From positions 806,001-870,000 of the forward strand of contig CAVZQP010000002.1 of the NCBI GenBank assembly GCA_963777485.1: DNA of 64,000 nucleotides, written 5' to 3'. A model generated the notes under the pieces. That model did no database searches, was not told the origin of the DNA, and saw only the letters and a program-made list of their open reading frames with translations. Shown in pieces: positions 52,076-60,120 of this stretch (within the stretch, counting starts at the first letter, position 1; every line of letters begins with the position of its first letter). Source of the stretch: Bog-473 sp963777485. Its GTDB lineage: Bacteria; Actinomycetota; Acidimicrobiia; Acidimicrobiales; RAAP-2. A program made the position numbers and the translations under genes.

Positions 52076-52873
52076 TCATGACGGTCCGGTGCCTAGATCG
52101 TCCGAACGTCCGGACTCAAGCCGCGACCACTGGGCGATGGGTCGCCCCCCGGGCCACATTGACATCGGTATCGGTGTCCACGTGGGTGGACCGTCCGCAG
52201 TCCTGGTGATGGTGCATTCTTGTGGCCAACCGTCGGGAGAGTCTTCCCACCATTCCTGGCGTCCGTAGGCAGTGAGGTCCATCAGCGCGTAGTTGTAGTC
52301 CACGACTTCCACACCGCGACGGGAAGTCCAATAAGTCTCAAACACTCGGTTGGCCTCCCGGATATAGCAAACGGTGTGCATCACGCCGACTTGTCGTCCG
52401 ATCAGGAGTTGTTCGAGCGAGGGGAGCGCTGAATACCACGCTACGTCCCACTCCATGAAGTCGCGGTAGCGAACGCTTTCATCGTAGGGCCCCTGAGCAA
52501 GCACGGCGAAAGTGATGTCGCGTGAGTGCAGGTACGAACATTCCGTGACTTGCGTGGTGACCCACGTGCAGCCCTCACATTGTTCTGACGCCGGACGCCC
52601 CGTGTTCCACATGAAGTAGTAGGCGATCAACATGCGGCGCCCTTCGAACGCGTCGAGAAGCGTTAGGGGGCCGGCAGGCCCCATCAGCTCGCTGTCAGCG
52701 TCGACCTCGACCATGGGAAGCCGCCGCCGGACGGCGGCGATCGCATCTCCGTCGCGGGTGTGCTTCTTTTCCCGGTCTCGCAGTCTTCCGAGTTCGTTCT
52801 CAAAGGTTGTTCGGTCAACGACGGCGGGCAAGGGCAAGCCATCCGGGAGAGGGCCTTGGCGGTTCTCGGTCAT
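52076..52873 (-). CDS. DUF899-family thioredoxin-like protein
   Basis: This 265-residue protein resembles the DUF899 family: LPAVVDRTTFENELGRLRDREKKHTRDGDAIAAVRRRLPMVEVD, followed by the thioredoxin-like segment RRMLIAYYFMWNTGRPASEQCEGCTWVTTQ, in which CEGC gives the CxxC pair. The terminal sequence includes WEDSPDGWPQE. The start ATG (52873) overlaps the preceding ArsR stop by one base. Third gene of an SRPBCC-ArsR-DUF899 operon in island 2. Confidence 0.86.
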   Translation of the reverse strand: MTENRQGPLPDGLPLPAVVDRTTFENELGRLRDREKKHTRDGDAIAAVRRRLPMVEVDADSELMGPAGPLTLLDAFEGRRMLIAYYFMWNTGRPASEQCEGCTWVTTQVTECSYLHSRDITFAVLAQGPYDESVRYRDFMEWDVAWYSALPSLEQLLIGRQVGVMHTVCYIREANRVFETYWTSRRGVEVVDYNYALMDLTAYGRQEWWEDSPDGWPQECTITRTADGPPTWTPIPMSMWPGGRPIAQWSRLESGRSDDLGTGPS

Positions 52874-53244
52874 CATTCTCTCCTTGTATGAGATACATCG
52901 GAGGACGCCTTTTTGGCGACTGCGTGAGCGGCCTCGGCGAGACGCTTGATGGTGGCGAGACGCTTGTCCCATTGGGCGGCAAGATCAGCCATCGCCCGGG
53001 TGGCCTGGTCGAGGCGGCTCGCGTCGACCTGATAGAGGACCTCTCGGCCAACCTTGCGCCGGCTGACAAGCCCGGCATCTTCGAGCACCACCAGGTGTTT
53101 CGATACGGCCTGACGGGTGAACGGCACTTGGCGGGATAACCAGCTCGCACTGACTTCCCCATGAGTGACCAGCAGGTCGAGCACACGACGACGCGAGGGG
53201 TCGGCGATGGCGGCCCACAGCTGGTCATCGACCTGCGTCGTCAT
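52873..53244 (-). CDS. ArsR-family winged-helix regulator
   Basis: This 123-residue regulator has IADPSRRRVLDLLVTHGEVSASWLSRQVPFTRQAVSKHLVVLEDAGLV, the classic ArsR/SdpR HTH and wing. No CxC metal site is seen, so it is more like SdpR-type regulators that control SRPBCC (AHSA1) partner genes. ATG at 53244 chosen; a GTG at 53253 would overlap the SRPBCC stop (GTGA) and is also possible. Middle gene of the operon. Confidence 0.9.
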   Translation of the reverse strand: MTTQVDDQLWAAIADPSRRRVLDLLVTHGEVSASWLSRQVPFTRQAVSKHLVVLEDAGLVSRRKVGREVLYQVDASRLDQATRAMADLAAQWDKRLATIKRLAEAAHAVAKKASSDVSHTRRE

Positions 53245-53249
53245 CAGGG

Positions 53250-53687
53250 TCACTTCGCCGAGAGGACGCGGACGAGGCGATCGAAGAACTCGCCCCAACC
53301 TTCTTTGTGTTCGTCCGCATAGCGCTGCTTTTCAGCACCGGGCCAATCACGGAGTTCGTGACCACTCTCGATCACTCGAAGGCGGGTGCGCTCGTCGCCT
53401 TCTGGCGTCAGCGTGAATTCGACGAGCATCGAGTTGCCGACGACCGGCTCCTCGTCGCGGGGATGGTTCCAGCGAAAAGAGAAGAGGGTCGGGGGATCGA
53501 CCGTTTCGACGACTACCGGGCCTCCTTGATCCCCGAACTGCATGTAGCCGTGGGCGCCTGGTTCGACGACGAGGTCCACCCGGTCGGCGAACCACTGGCT
53601 CATCTGGTCCGGCTCGGTGATGGTGTGCCACACCACTTCCGCCGGCGCTTCGATCACCACTTCGCGCTCGATCGCTAGGCCTGGCAT
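53250..53687 (-). CDS. SRPBCC/AHSA1-family lipid-binding-fold protein
   Basis: This 145-residue protein has IEREVVIEAPAEVVWHTITEPDQMSQWFADRVDL, then FSFRWNHPRDEE, TRLRVIESGH and terminal GWGEFFDRLVRVL, typical of AHSA1-like START-fold proteins that often pair with an ArsR/SdpR regulator. Ligand unknown. First gene of the leftward operon; divergent from the DHA2 exporter. Confidence 0.9.
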   Translation of the reverse strand: MPGLAIEREVVIEAPAEVVWHTITEPDQMSQWFADRVDLVVEPGAHGYMQFGDQGGPVVVETVDPPTLFSFRWNHPRDEEPVVGNSMLVEFTLTPEGDERTRLRVIESGHELRDWPGAEKQRYADEHKEGWGEFFDRLVRVLSAK

Positions 53688-53749
53688 CCGTCCGTTCTCC
53701 TCTCCGTCTGTCTGAACTGCAACTCATAGTAGCACGTCAGGATCCAATA

Positions 53750-53803
53750 CGCAACTTTTGGTTGCGCATCTGAGGGCAACGTGCTACCTTTGGTTGCACG
53801 TTG
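53750..53803. promoter_or_regulatory. Two operator-like palindromes before the exporter gene
   Basis: CGCAAC (53750-53755) faces GTTGCG (53761-53766) with a five-base spacer, and CAACGTGC (53777-53784) faces GCACGTTG (53796-53803) with eleven bases between. They lie in the divergent gap of the SRPBCC-ArsR operon and the MFS gene, matching ArsR-type control of both directions. Confidence 0.5.
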
Positions 53804-53823
53804 ACCGAAAAGGAGAAGAGCTC

Positions 53824-55374
53824 ATGCCAACCGCCCTGCTCACAAAGGAAAGCGCTGGCCCAACCGGAGAGACGACCACTGTCCTGGGGAAAGGAGCCGA
53901 GCCCGAGCGGCGTCGTCCTGGCCGCTCGGCTGACCGGCGCCGGCCGGCCTTTGGCTTGTTGCTGGTGGCCTACTTCATGACCATCGTTGACTTCACGATC
54001 GTCAACGTCGCTCTGCCGAGCATCGGCCGCTCGCTCCACTTTCCAGAGGCTGATTTGCAGTGGCTGGTCACTGCGTACGGACTGACCTTCGCCGGATTCG
54101 TGTTGCTTGGCGGTCGCACCGCTGACCTTCTCGGGCGTCGCCGGGTGCTCATGGCTGGCCTGGCCGTGTTCACTGGCGCTTCGCTCGGTGGCTCGCTCGC
54201 AACCTCAGACACGTTCTTGATCGTGATGCGGGGAATCCAGGGCTTCGGTGCCGCGCTGGTGCTCCCGGCCGCGCTCTCGATTGTGACGAATATGTTCTCC
54301 GAAGGCGTCGAGCGCAACAAGGCCCTCGGCATCTGGGGCGGCGTCGGCGCCCTGGGCGGAACAGTCGGGCTCCTTGCCGGCGGCATCCTCACCACCTACG
54401 TCGGATGGCAGTGCATCTTCTTCTTCAACGTTCCGATCGGACTCGGCGCTCTGTTCCTGGCGCCGAAAGTGGTGCCCGAGAGCCGCAGCCAGGATGCCCG
54501 CCGCCGCTACGACCCCTTGGGCGCGGTCTCCATCACCGCTTCGCTCCTTGTTTACGTCTTTGCCGTCTCCGAAGCCCCCCAGGTGGGCTGGGCGTCTGCC
54601 CGGACCATTGTCATGGTCGCGGTCGGCACGGCGTTGCTCGCTTCGTTCTTCGTGATCGAGACCAAGGTCCAGGCGCCGCTCCTTCCTTTGCGTCTTTTCA
54701 AGCTCAGCAGTGTGGCTGGGTCGAACGCGGTCGGCTTTCTGATCGGTACGAGCTTCTTGACCTTCGTGTTCCTGGGCACCTTGTACATGCAGCAAGTCCT
54801 CGGGTACTCGGCTCTCGCCACCGGGGCGGCCTGGATGACCGCGTCGGCCACGTCGGCAGCAGTTTCCTTCAGCGGACTCTCCCAGAGGGCAGTGACAAAG
54901 ACCTCCCCCAAAATCGTCATGGTTTTCGGGATGACGCTGATCGGCGGCGCCATGTTTTGGGCCGCCCAGGCACCTACCCAGGGCAGCTTCTGGGTAAATC
55001 TGGCCGGTCCGTTCTTCGTGGGTGGCATTGGCACGGCCTTCAGCTTCGTTCCCGTCTCCATCGGTGGGCTCACCGGAGTGGCCCAAGGTGACGCCGGCAT
55101 CGCTTCGGGTCTGCTCAGCACCTCACAGAATGTCGGCGGTGCGATCGGCGTCGCCGTCGCCTCGTCGCTCGCAGCATCTCGGTTCCACACGCTTGTCCGG
55201 CACGGCGCGACGAGCGCCACTGCACTCACAGGCGGGATGCACGTGGCGTGCACGGTCGCGGGAGTCAGCGCACTGGTCGCCGTTCCTGCAGCCCTCGTTC
55301 TCATCCGAGCTCGGCGGCCGAAGGCAGCACCCCTTCCTCAGATGCCCGACGTTGCGATCGCCTGCGGCAGCTGA
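53824..55374 (+). CDS. MFS drug exporter, DHA2 (14-TM) type
   Basis: In this 516-residue transporter a charged 40-residue N-terminus precedes about fourteen transmembrane segments. The MFS motif A-like loop reads LGGRTADLLGRRRVLMAG; the proton-antiport motif C region reads GIWGGVGALGGTVGLLAGGIL. It has the long central loop and DFTIVNVALPSIGRSLHF typical of EmrB/QacA-type exporters. AAGGAGAAG lies before the ATG. Its regulator is probably the adjacent ArsR. Substrate unknown. Cargo of island 2. Confidence 0.92.
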   Translation: MPTALLTKESAGPTGETTTVLGKGAEPERRRPGRSADRRRPAFGLLLVAYFMTIVDFTIVNVALPSIGRSLHFPEADLQWLVTAYGLTFAGFVLLGGRTADLLGRRRVLMAGLAVFTGASLGGSLATSDTFLIVMRGIQGFGAALVLPAALSIVTNMFSEGVERNKALGIWGGVGALGGTVGLLAGGILTTYVGWQCIFFFNVPIGLGALFLAPKVVPESRSQDARRRYDPLGAVSITASLLVYVFAVSEAPQVGWASARTIVMVAVGTALLASFFVIETKVQAPLLPLRLFKLSSVAGSNAVGFLIGTSFLTFVFLGTLYMQQVLGYSALATGAAWMTASATSAAVSFSGLSQRAVTKTSPKIVMVFGMTLIGGAMFWAAQAPTQGSFWVNLAGPFFVGGIGTAFSFVPVSIGGLTGVAQGDAGIASGLLSTSQNVGGAIGVAVASSLAASRFHTLVRHGATSATALTGGMHVACTVAGVSALVAVPAALVLIRARRPKAAPLPQMPDVAIACGS

Positions 55375-55416
55375 GAGTCCCTTCTCAAATCACAGAGCCA
55401 CGATCGGAGCTTCGAA

Positions 55417-55935
55417 ATGACCGACCTCGACCCCACCACGACTTTCACCTACACCATCTACGTGCAAGCTTCACCCGAGCAGGTCTGGCAAGGCCTGACT
55501 GACCCGACGATGACACGCCGCTTTTGGCGACACCACAAGGCCGGCGCGAAGACCTTCCGCTCACAATGGACGAAAGGCTCCACGTGGGACTTGGAACACC
55601 CTGAGGTTGGGCTCGTCGTGAGCGATTCCGAACAAGTGATCCTCGATACCGATCCTTACTGCCGATTGAGTTATACGTGGCACTCGTTCACTCCCGAGTG
55701 GGTAGCCGAAGTCGGAATGGATGCGGCGACCGCTGACGCCTGGCGGGCTGGGCCGCGTTCCACCGTGACCTACGACATCGAGCCGGTAGGCCCCGGTGCT
55801 GCGAAGCTCACCGTCACCCACTCGGGGTTTACAGCCGGGAGTCCCGTTCTACAGGGAGTCACGGAAGGCTGGCCGGCGGTGCTCTCCAGCCTCAAGACCC
55901 TCCTCGAGACGGGGACCGCGCTTTCCACGACTTAG
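55417..55935 (+). CDS. SRPBCC/AHSA1-family protein
   Basis: This 172-residue START-fold protein has TYTIYVQASPEQVWQGLTDPTMTRRFWRHH, CRLSYTWHSFTPEW, and the C-terminal GWPAVLSSLKTLLETG. Similar in class to the SRPBCC protein on the other strand but not close to it. It lies 42 bases after the exporter and could be co-transcribed. Confidence 0.88.
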   Translation: MTDLDPTTTFTYTIYVQASPEQVWQGLTDPTMTRRFWRHHKAGAKTFRSQWTKGSTWDLEHPEVGLVVSDSEQVILDTDPYCRLSYTWHSFTPEWVAEVGMDAATADAWRAGPRSTVTYDIEPVGPGAAKLTVTHSGFTAGSPVLQGVTEGWPAVLSSLKTLLETGTALSTT

Positions 55936-55951
55936 AACGCGCGATCGATCC

Positions 55952-55971
55952 CACGAAAATCCCACGGATTC
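55952..55971. repeat. Arm-like repeat before the third att copy
   Basis: Identical 20-mer to that at 51875-51894, located 125 bases before the third att core. A further ATCCCAC overlaps its left edge. Together these suggest the same integrase family acted at both right ends. Confidence 0.6.
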
Positions 55972-56096
55972 GATTTTTCGTGTCACTTACCCGATTCGCA
56001 GTTCAGAGCGCTGATCGACGCGTACTCCGAGCTGGCCGCCCGATTCTGGCGTACGAGCTTGGTTTGCGGATTACCTGATAGACGGTTCGCCTAGGT

Positions 56097-56139
56097 CTCA
56101 TAACCTGAAGGTCGGAGGTTCAAATCCTCCCCTCGCCAC
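56097..56139 (+). repeat. Third att copy, right end of island 2
   Basis: This stretch is 43 bases long with two differences from the tRNA(fMet) 3' end (CCTGAAG for CCCGAAG; a C to T in the final C-run). Upstream TAGGTCT and downstream TCA match the second copy. It bounds a segment of about 4.1 kb beginning at 52062. Confidence 0.8.
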
Positions 56140-56342
56140 TCATCAGCATTCACGAACGTGGGGGGTTTGGGGGCTCTTCGGAATCTGGAGAGGCGTGGGC
56201 CTCACTGGACGACGATCGAGCCGAGCACACGCCAGTTCGGATACCTAAACGGTTGAACCTGCGCGGTACCGCTTCATCTCATCCGGGCAATCTCCGCCTT
56301 CTCGCAGGCGTACCCCGGTTCTTATGATGGGCTCTGCAAATC

Positions 56343-57068
56343 TCAGCGCGGTACCTCGAGCACGCGAATTAGATGAGCAAGGTTCTCGATGGTCTCGCCA
56401 CGCCAATCGGACTCAGCGTCATACCTGTAGTACGTCTCGCCAGGTACACGAAGAAGTATGGTGTGTATTCCAGTTGTTTGAGCCCCGGATAGTTCAGAGC
56501 TTCCTCCGTCGCCGACGTACACGCATGACGCGGCATCAAGTCCGAGTCCCTGAAGCACCGCCTCGTACATCCTGGCATCAGGCTTTCGCCACCCAACATC
56601 ACACGAAAGGATGGCGCAATCGATGAAAGCGGCATACGGGAGATCCGGCCAGAGATCCAAGATCTCAGGTGTGCAGTCGCTCAGAAGTCCGACCTTGAAA
56701 CCGTGATCTCGCAATTCACGGAGTACCTCGATTGCACCTTCACGAGGCTGCAGCATCTGGAGCTCGCTGGCCATGCGAACCCGAACAGCTCTATCGAGTA
56801 AGTGCGGCGTCACCATAAGCCCAAGCTCTTTGCAAAGCGTTGCAAGTGTTTCGCGGAGATCTCCGTACTGGCCCTTGGCTCGCCCATCGAACGAGTCGCG
56901 CAATACAATCCGAAGGTCGTCCACGGGTACGCCGAGAGCCTTCGCCAGGGCCACCGTATGCTGCTCGCGATCGGGTTCCGCGCCCGTCAACGTACCGAAA
57001 AGGTCAAATATGACGCCGTCGATGAGATTGATCTTTGCCCGCCGCGGTTCGATCGCCTTAGCCATCAC
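56343..57068 (-). CDS. HAD-superfamily hydrolase
   Basis: This 241-residue protein has motif I DGVIFDLFGTLTG (the nucleophile Asp is followed by LFGT, with the second Asp replaced by Gly, as in phosphatases of the haloacid dehalogenase/REG-2 branch). Motif II is in GLLSDCTPEI, Lys in GWRKPDARMYEAVL, motif IV in CVYVGDGGSSELSGA. The second acid of motif I is missing, so a dehalogenase-like or low-activity phosphatase is possible. Stands alone right of the island boundary. Confidence 0.85.
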   Translation of the reverse strand: MMAKAIEPRRAKINLIDGVIFDLFGTLTGAEPDREQHTVALAKALGVPVDDLRIVLRDSFDGRAKGQYGDLRETLATLCKELGLMVTPHLLDRAVRVRMASELQMLQPREGAIEVLRELRDHGFKVGLLSDCTPEILDLWPDLPYAAFIDCAILSCDVGWRKPDARMYEAVLQGLGLDAASCVYVGDGGSSELSGAQTTGIHTILLRVPGETYYRYDAESDWRGETIENLAHLIRVLEVPR

Positions 57069-57598
57069 GGTGAATCATCGGGACTTCAGCCGGTCTGCTC
57101 TACCGTGAGCAGTCAATGCAGCGAGATTCAGCAACATCTGATGTGAGGGGAATCCAGGCGCACAAATGCTCGGCCTCATTCTCAACATCGCGCTCGAAGG
57201 CGATCCGGGTTTGTTCCCGATTTGAGTAAATGTCGGGATATGTGAGAGAAGTCAGCGCACGCGCCTAGTCAGCAAAGTCAACGCTGCGGCACGGGTATTG
57301 GCCGGGAATGTGTGGCACACCGCTGCAAAAATTCAGACCACACCTGTCTGTCTCACCCTATGTCGTGCCGAATCTCACCTGGGTCGCGAGGTCATTGAGC
57401 CATACCAGCGGGTTCGCCTTGTTGCCCACTAAGGTCACGATCCATATAGGTGCATTTTGACGGTCCTCGACATTTGAAGCTCTTCGTTCGAACGACTACT
57501 GGGTCGGCAGAGCGCTTGAGGACTTCATAGAGACCCAAGGTCGCAACATGCATGATCATCAGTACTCGACAGCAGACGCGAGCCGCGCTGAAATCTCT
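57069..57598. other. Gene-free 530-base stretch
   Basis: This lies between the divergently placed HAD and MarR genes (the HAD start and the MarR stop). Short frames exist but none has a ribosome-binding site or a recognisable product. Base composition is more AT-rich than the first 39 kb. No repeat or tRNA-like structure was found. Confidence 0.5.
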
Positions 57599-58138
57599 TC
57601 ACCATCGATCACGGTTCGATGTCCGTATATTGTCGACGAGGGACCAACCTGATCGCGGATCGACCGAGTCCCCATCCGTGTCGAGTGCCGGCGGAATGTT
57701 CAGGGCGTCGCGGAGGCTGTCTCGAAGTCGCCGTACCTGGGTGAGCGTTAGATGCGCCAACGGGCCCGCATCCGTCGTCAGCCGGGTCCAGAAATCGTCG
57801 CGGATCTGGCGTCCTGCGTCAGAGATAACGATCATGTTGACTCGGCGATCAACGGAGTCTGGTTGCCGTCTGACCGCCCCTCGCTCCTCAAGTTTGTCAA
57901 TCAGCCCAGTGAGGTTTGACGGGTCGTAGTCCAGCTGATCGGCCAGTTCCCGCTGTGAAACGAGCCCCTCGGGTCTGAGGGCCATGAGGACTTTCGCCTG
58001 GGCCACCGTGAGGCCGATTTCTTTCGCATAGGCAGCGACGCCGTCGTGCAGACAATGCGACAAGCCGAGAACCAGGTAGCTCGCCTCTTGGACTAACCGG
58101 AGGTGATCGTCGGGCGACGTTGATTCTTTTGAGGACAC
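57599..58138 (-). CDS. MarR-family transcriptional regulator
   Basis: This 179-residue regulator has winged HTH LTVAQAKVLMALRPEGLVSQRELADQLDYDPSNLTGLIDKLEERGAVRRQPDSVDRRVNMIVISDAG, the complete MarR DNA-binding and wing motif (DxRxxxx). The C-terminal tail after 155 is hydrophilic. A perfect inverted repeat lies 35 bases before the start, so autoregulation is expected. Targets are unclear; the divergent SDR gene is a candidate. Confidence 0.93.
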   Translation of the reverse strand: MSSKESTSPDDHLRLVQEASYLVLGLSHCLHDGVAAYAKEIGLTVAQAKVLMALRPEGLVSQRELADQLDYDPSNLTGLIDKLEERGAVRRQPDSVDRRVNMIVISDAGRQIRDDFWTRLTTDAGPLAHLTLTQVRRLRDSLRDALNIPPALDTDGDSVDPRSGWSLVDNIRTSNRDRW

Positions 58139-58534
58139 GTTTCAGCCTACCTTGATTACTTGACACCATCATGGTAATACACCATCATTAGGTATTACCA
58201 GGAAATGTCTACCCGTGGAGGACCCTCCAGTGGAATTTGGTACTAGGAGATTCGAATGCCCTCGTCAACAGGGCATTCTCGAGGATCGGAACAGCCACTG
58301 GGCCATCCGGTGTGGTTGGAGAGGCCGGTCCTTCACGTCACGGGCGCCGGTCCTGGGGGATTTGGCCAACGGAAGCGATTCCCTAAGAGCCCGTTTCCTG
58401 GGACGCAGGTTCGTGGACCATGCCGAGAGCGTGCTTGAGAAGCCAATCCCGTCGGTGGTGGCGATTTCAAAGCCGTTTGCCGTTGGCCGAAGCATCCGAC
58501 CGTCGTCGCGCGTAGTGGCATTGGGAGCTGACTC
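58139..58534. promoter_or_regulatory. MarR operator and leader of the SDR gene
   Basis: GGTAATAC (58174-58181) faces GTATTACC (58193-58200): an 8-base perfect inverted repeat with an 11-base spacer. It overlaps a direct repeat of ACACCATCAT (58164-58173 and 58180-58189). The remaining sequence to 58534 holds a frame from GTG 58215 whose product I do not recognise; its stop overlaps the SDR start by seven bases, and I give it no call. Confidence 0.55.
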
Positions 58535-59269
58535 GTGCTGATCGAGGGATCCGTCGCATTGGTCACCGGTTCCAGTCGGGGCTTAGGCAGGGCACTCACT
58601 TCATCGCTGATTGAGCGGGGTGCCCGGCGGGTCTATGCCGGCACGCGGCACCTCGACGACGGCATGGTCCAAGACTCCGTTCCGATCAGGCTGGACGTCA
58701 CATCGAAATGCGAAATCGAAGAATCGGTTCAGACCTGTTCAGACGTGAATCTGATCTTCAACAACGCGGTGGAGGCCCGCTTTTCGTCCCTTCTTAGTTC
58801 TGAGGCGGTCCCAGATGCCCGGGCCCAAATGGAGACCAACTACTTCGGGCCGCTCGCAATATGCCAATCCTTTGCCCCTGTACTCGCTCGAAACGGCGGT
58901 GGGGCGATCGTGAACATCTGCTCGATCGTCTCCTTCTTCAACGCTCCGACCATGGCATCTTTCTGTCCGACCAAGGCAGCGCTTTGGTCAATGACAAACG
59001 GGCTTCGAATGGAGCTCAGATCTCAAGGCACCCTCGTGGTTGCCGTGCATTCTGGGTTCATCGATACGGACCTCTCGGCCGGGCTTGAAGTCCCGAAACA
59101 CAAGCCGAAATACATGGCGTCCTTGATTCTCGACGCCGTCGAGGCAGAACAGGAGCAGCTACTCGCAGACGAGCGAACCAAGGCTATGAAAGCCGCGCTC
59201 CCGCGGGACCTTGAGCTCATCTATCCAGACGTCGAAAGACGGTGGCTGGAGCAATCACATGGTGGCTAG
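58535..59269 (+). CDS. Short-chain dehydrogenase/reductase with Phe at the active-site Tyr position
   Basis: This 244-residue SDR has SVALVTGSSRGLGRALTSSLIERG, then FNNAVEARF (NNAV instead of NNAG), NICSIVSFF with the Ser, and the active-site helix SFCPTKAALWSM: Lys present, but the Tyr is Phe. The C-terminal part is otherwise normal, with HSGFIDTDLSAGLEVP. Catalysis in the standard way would be lost, though a weak activity is not excluded. GTG start at 58535. Divergent from the MarR gene. Confidence 0.85.
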   Translation: MLIEGSVALVTGSSRGLGRALTSSLIERGARRVYAGTRHLDDGMVQDSVPIRLDVTSKCEIEESVQTCSDVNLIFNNAVEARFSSLLSSEAVPDARAQMETNYFGPLAICQSFAPVLARNGGGAIVNICSIVSFFNAPTMASFCPTKAALWSMTNGLRMELRSQGTLVVAVHSGFIDTDLSAGLEVPKHKPKYMASLILDAVEAEQEQLLADERTKAMKAALPRDLELIYPDVERRWLEQSHGG

Positions 59270-59529
59270 GAAAGCGCACTTGCGACTCGTCTCAATGAGA
59301 ACAAGTTCGAATACCGGCGTTACGGCCTCCACGTGGTCGTTGGGTTCTCTAGACGACGGAGATGGAAGATCGTTCCAGGAATGGGCCCGCGTAGGGCGCG
59401 GCCGCCGATCGGCCATTAGCACGCGATCGCGTCTCTCATGCCGTGTGCGAGTTGACAAATGGCTGCAGGAAATCCCGGCGAGCCATCTGATCCGGTGAGG
59501 TCCGGGTCGATTCAGAAAGGGAGTGCGCT

Positions 59530-60072
59530 GTGAGAAAGATAGTTGCGGGACTCTTCGTCTCCGTCGACGGAGTCGTGGAATCGCCAGAGGAATGGACCGG
59601 TCCCTACTTTAGCGAAGAGATCGGTCAGTTCATCGGAGCGCTCATCGGCGCGGGCGACACGCTGCTGCTAGGGCGGAACACATATCAGACGTTTGCAGCA
59701 TCGTTCGCCGGCGAGACCGGAGGAATGGCGGACCAGATGAATGCCATCTCCAAGTTCGTAGTCTCATCGACTCTGGACAAAGCCGAATGGCAGAACACAA
59801 CGCTTCTGAAAGAAGACATTGCCAAACAGATCGTCGAACTCAAAGAGTTGCCCGGACAGAACATCAACGTGTCTGGAAGCGCAACCCTTGTCGGCTGGTT
59901 GCTGGATGAGGGACTCCTGGACGAGCTCGATCTCCTCATGTTCCCCTGCGTGGTCGGGTCGGGAAAGCGACTGTTTGAAAGTGGCGGCACACGAGTCGAG
60001 TTGATGCTGGCATCGTCAGACGTCTTCAGCACTGGTGTGGTGCACCTGAACTATCGACCGACGAACGGCTGA
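59530..60072 (+). CDS. Dihydrofolate reductase-like (RibD C-terminal) protein
   Basis: This 180-residue protein of the RibD_C/DHFR-like family has IVAGLFVSVDGVVESPEEWTGPYFSEEI, LLLGRNTYQTFAASFAG, KFVVSSTLDKAEWQNTTLL and the C-terminal DELDLLMFPCVVGSGKRLFE. Family members are NADPH-dependent reductases of mostly unknown substrate. GTG at 59530 follows AAAGGGAG. It is followed 48 bases later by a DUF998 gene in the same direction. Confidence 0.9.
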   Translation: MRKIVAGLFVSVDGVVESPEEWTGPYFSEEIGQFIGALIGAGDTLLLGRNTYQTFAASFAGETGGMADQMNAISKFVVSSTLDKAEWQNTTLLKEDIAKQIVELKELPGQNINVSGSATLVGWLLDEGLLDELDLLMFPCVVGSGKRLFESGGTRVELMLASSDVFSTGVVHLNYRPTNG

Positions 60073-60120
60073 AGTCCCCGTTCGCTTTTACGGCGCCAAC
60101 GAATCAGAAAGGAATCAATC

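Noticed and set aside
56097..56139. Third tRNA gene
   Set aside because: Again only a 3' fragment with two substitutions and no 5' half.
57552..57929. A plus-strand frame opposite the MarR gene
   Set aside because: It is antisense to the MarR HTH, which is unambiguous, and has no recognisable product.
58215..58541. A 108-residue frame before the second SDR
   Set aside because: No recognised sequence and weak initiation signal; only its overlap with the SDR start speaks for it, so it is mentioned but not called.
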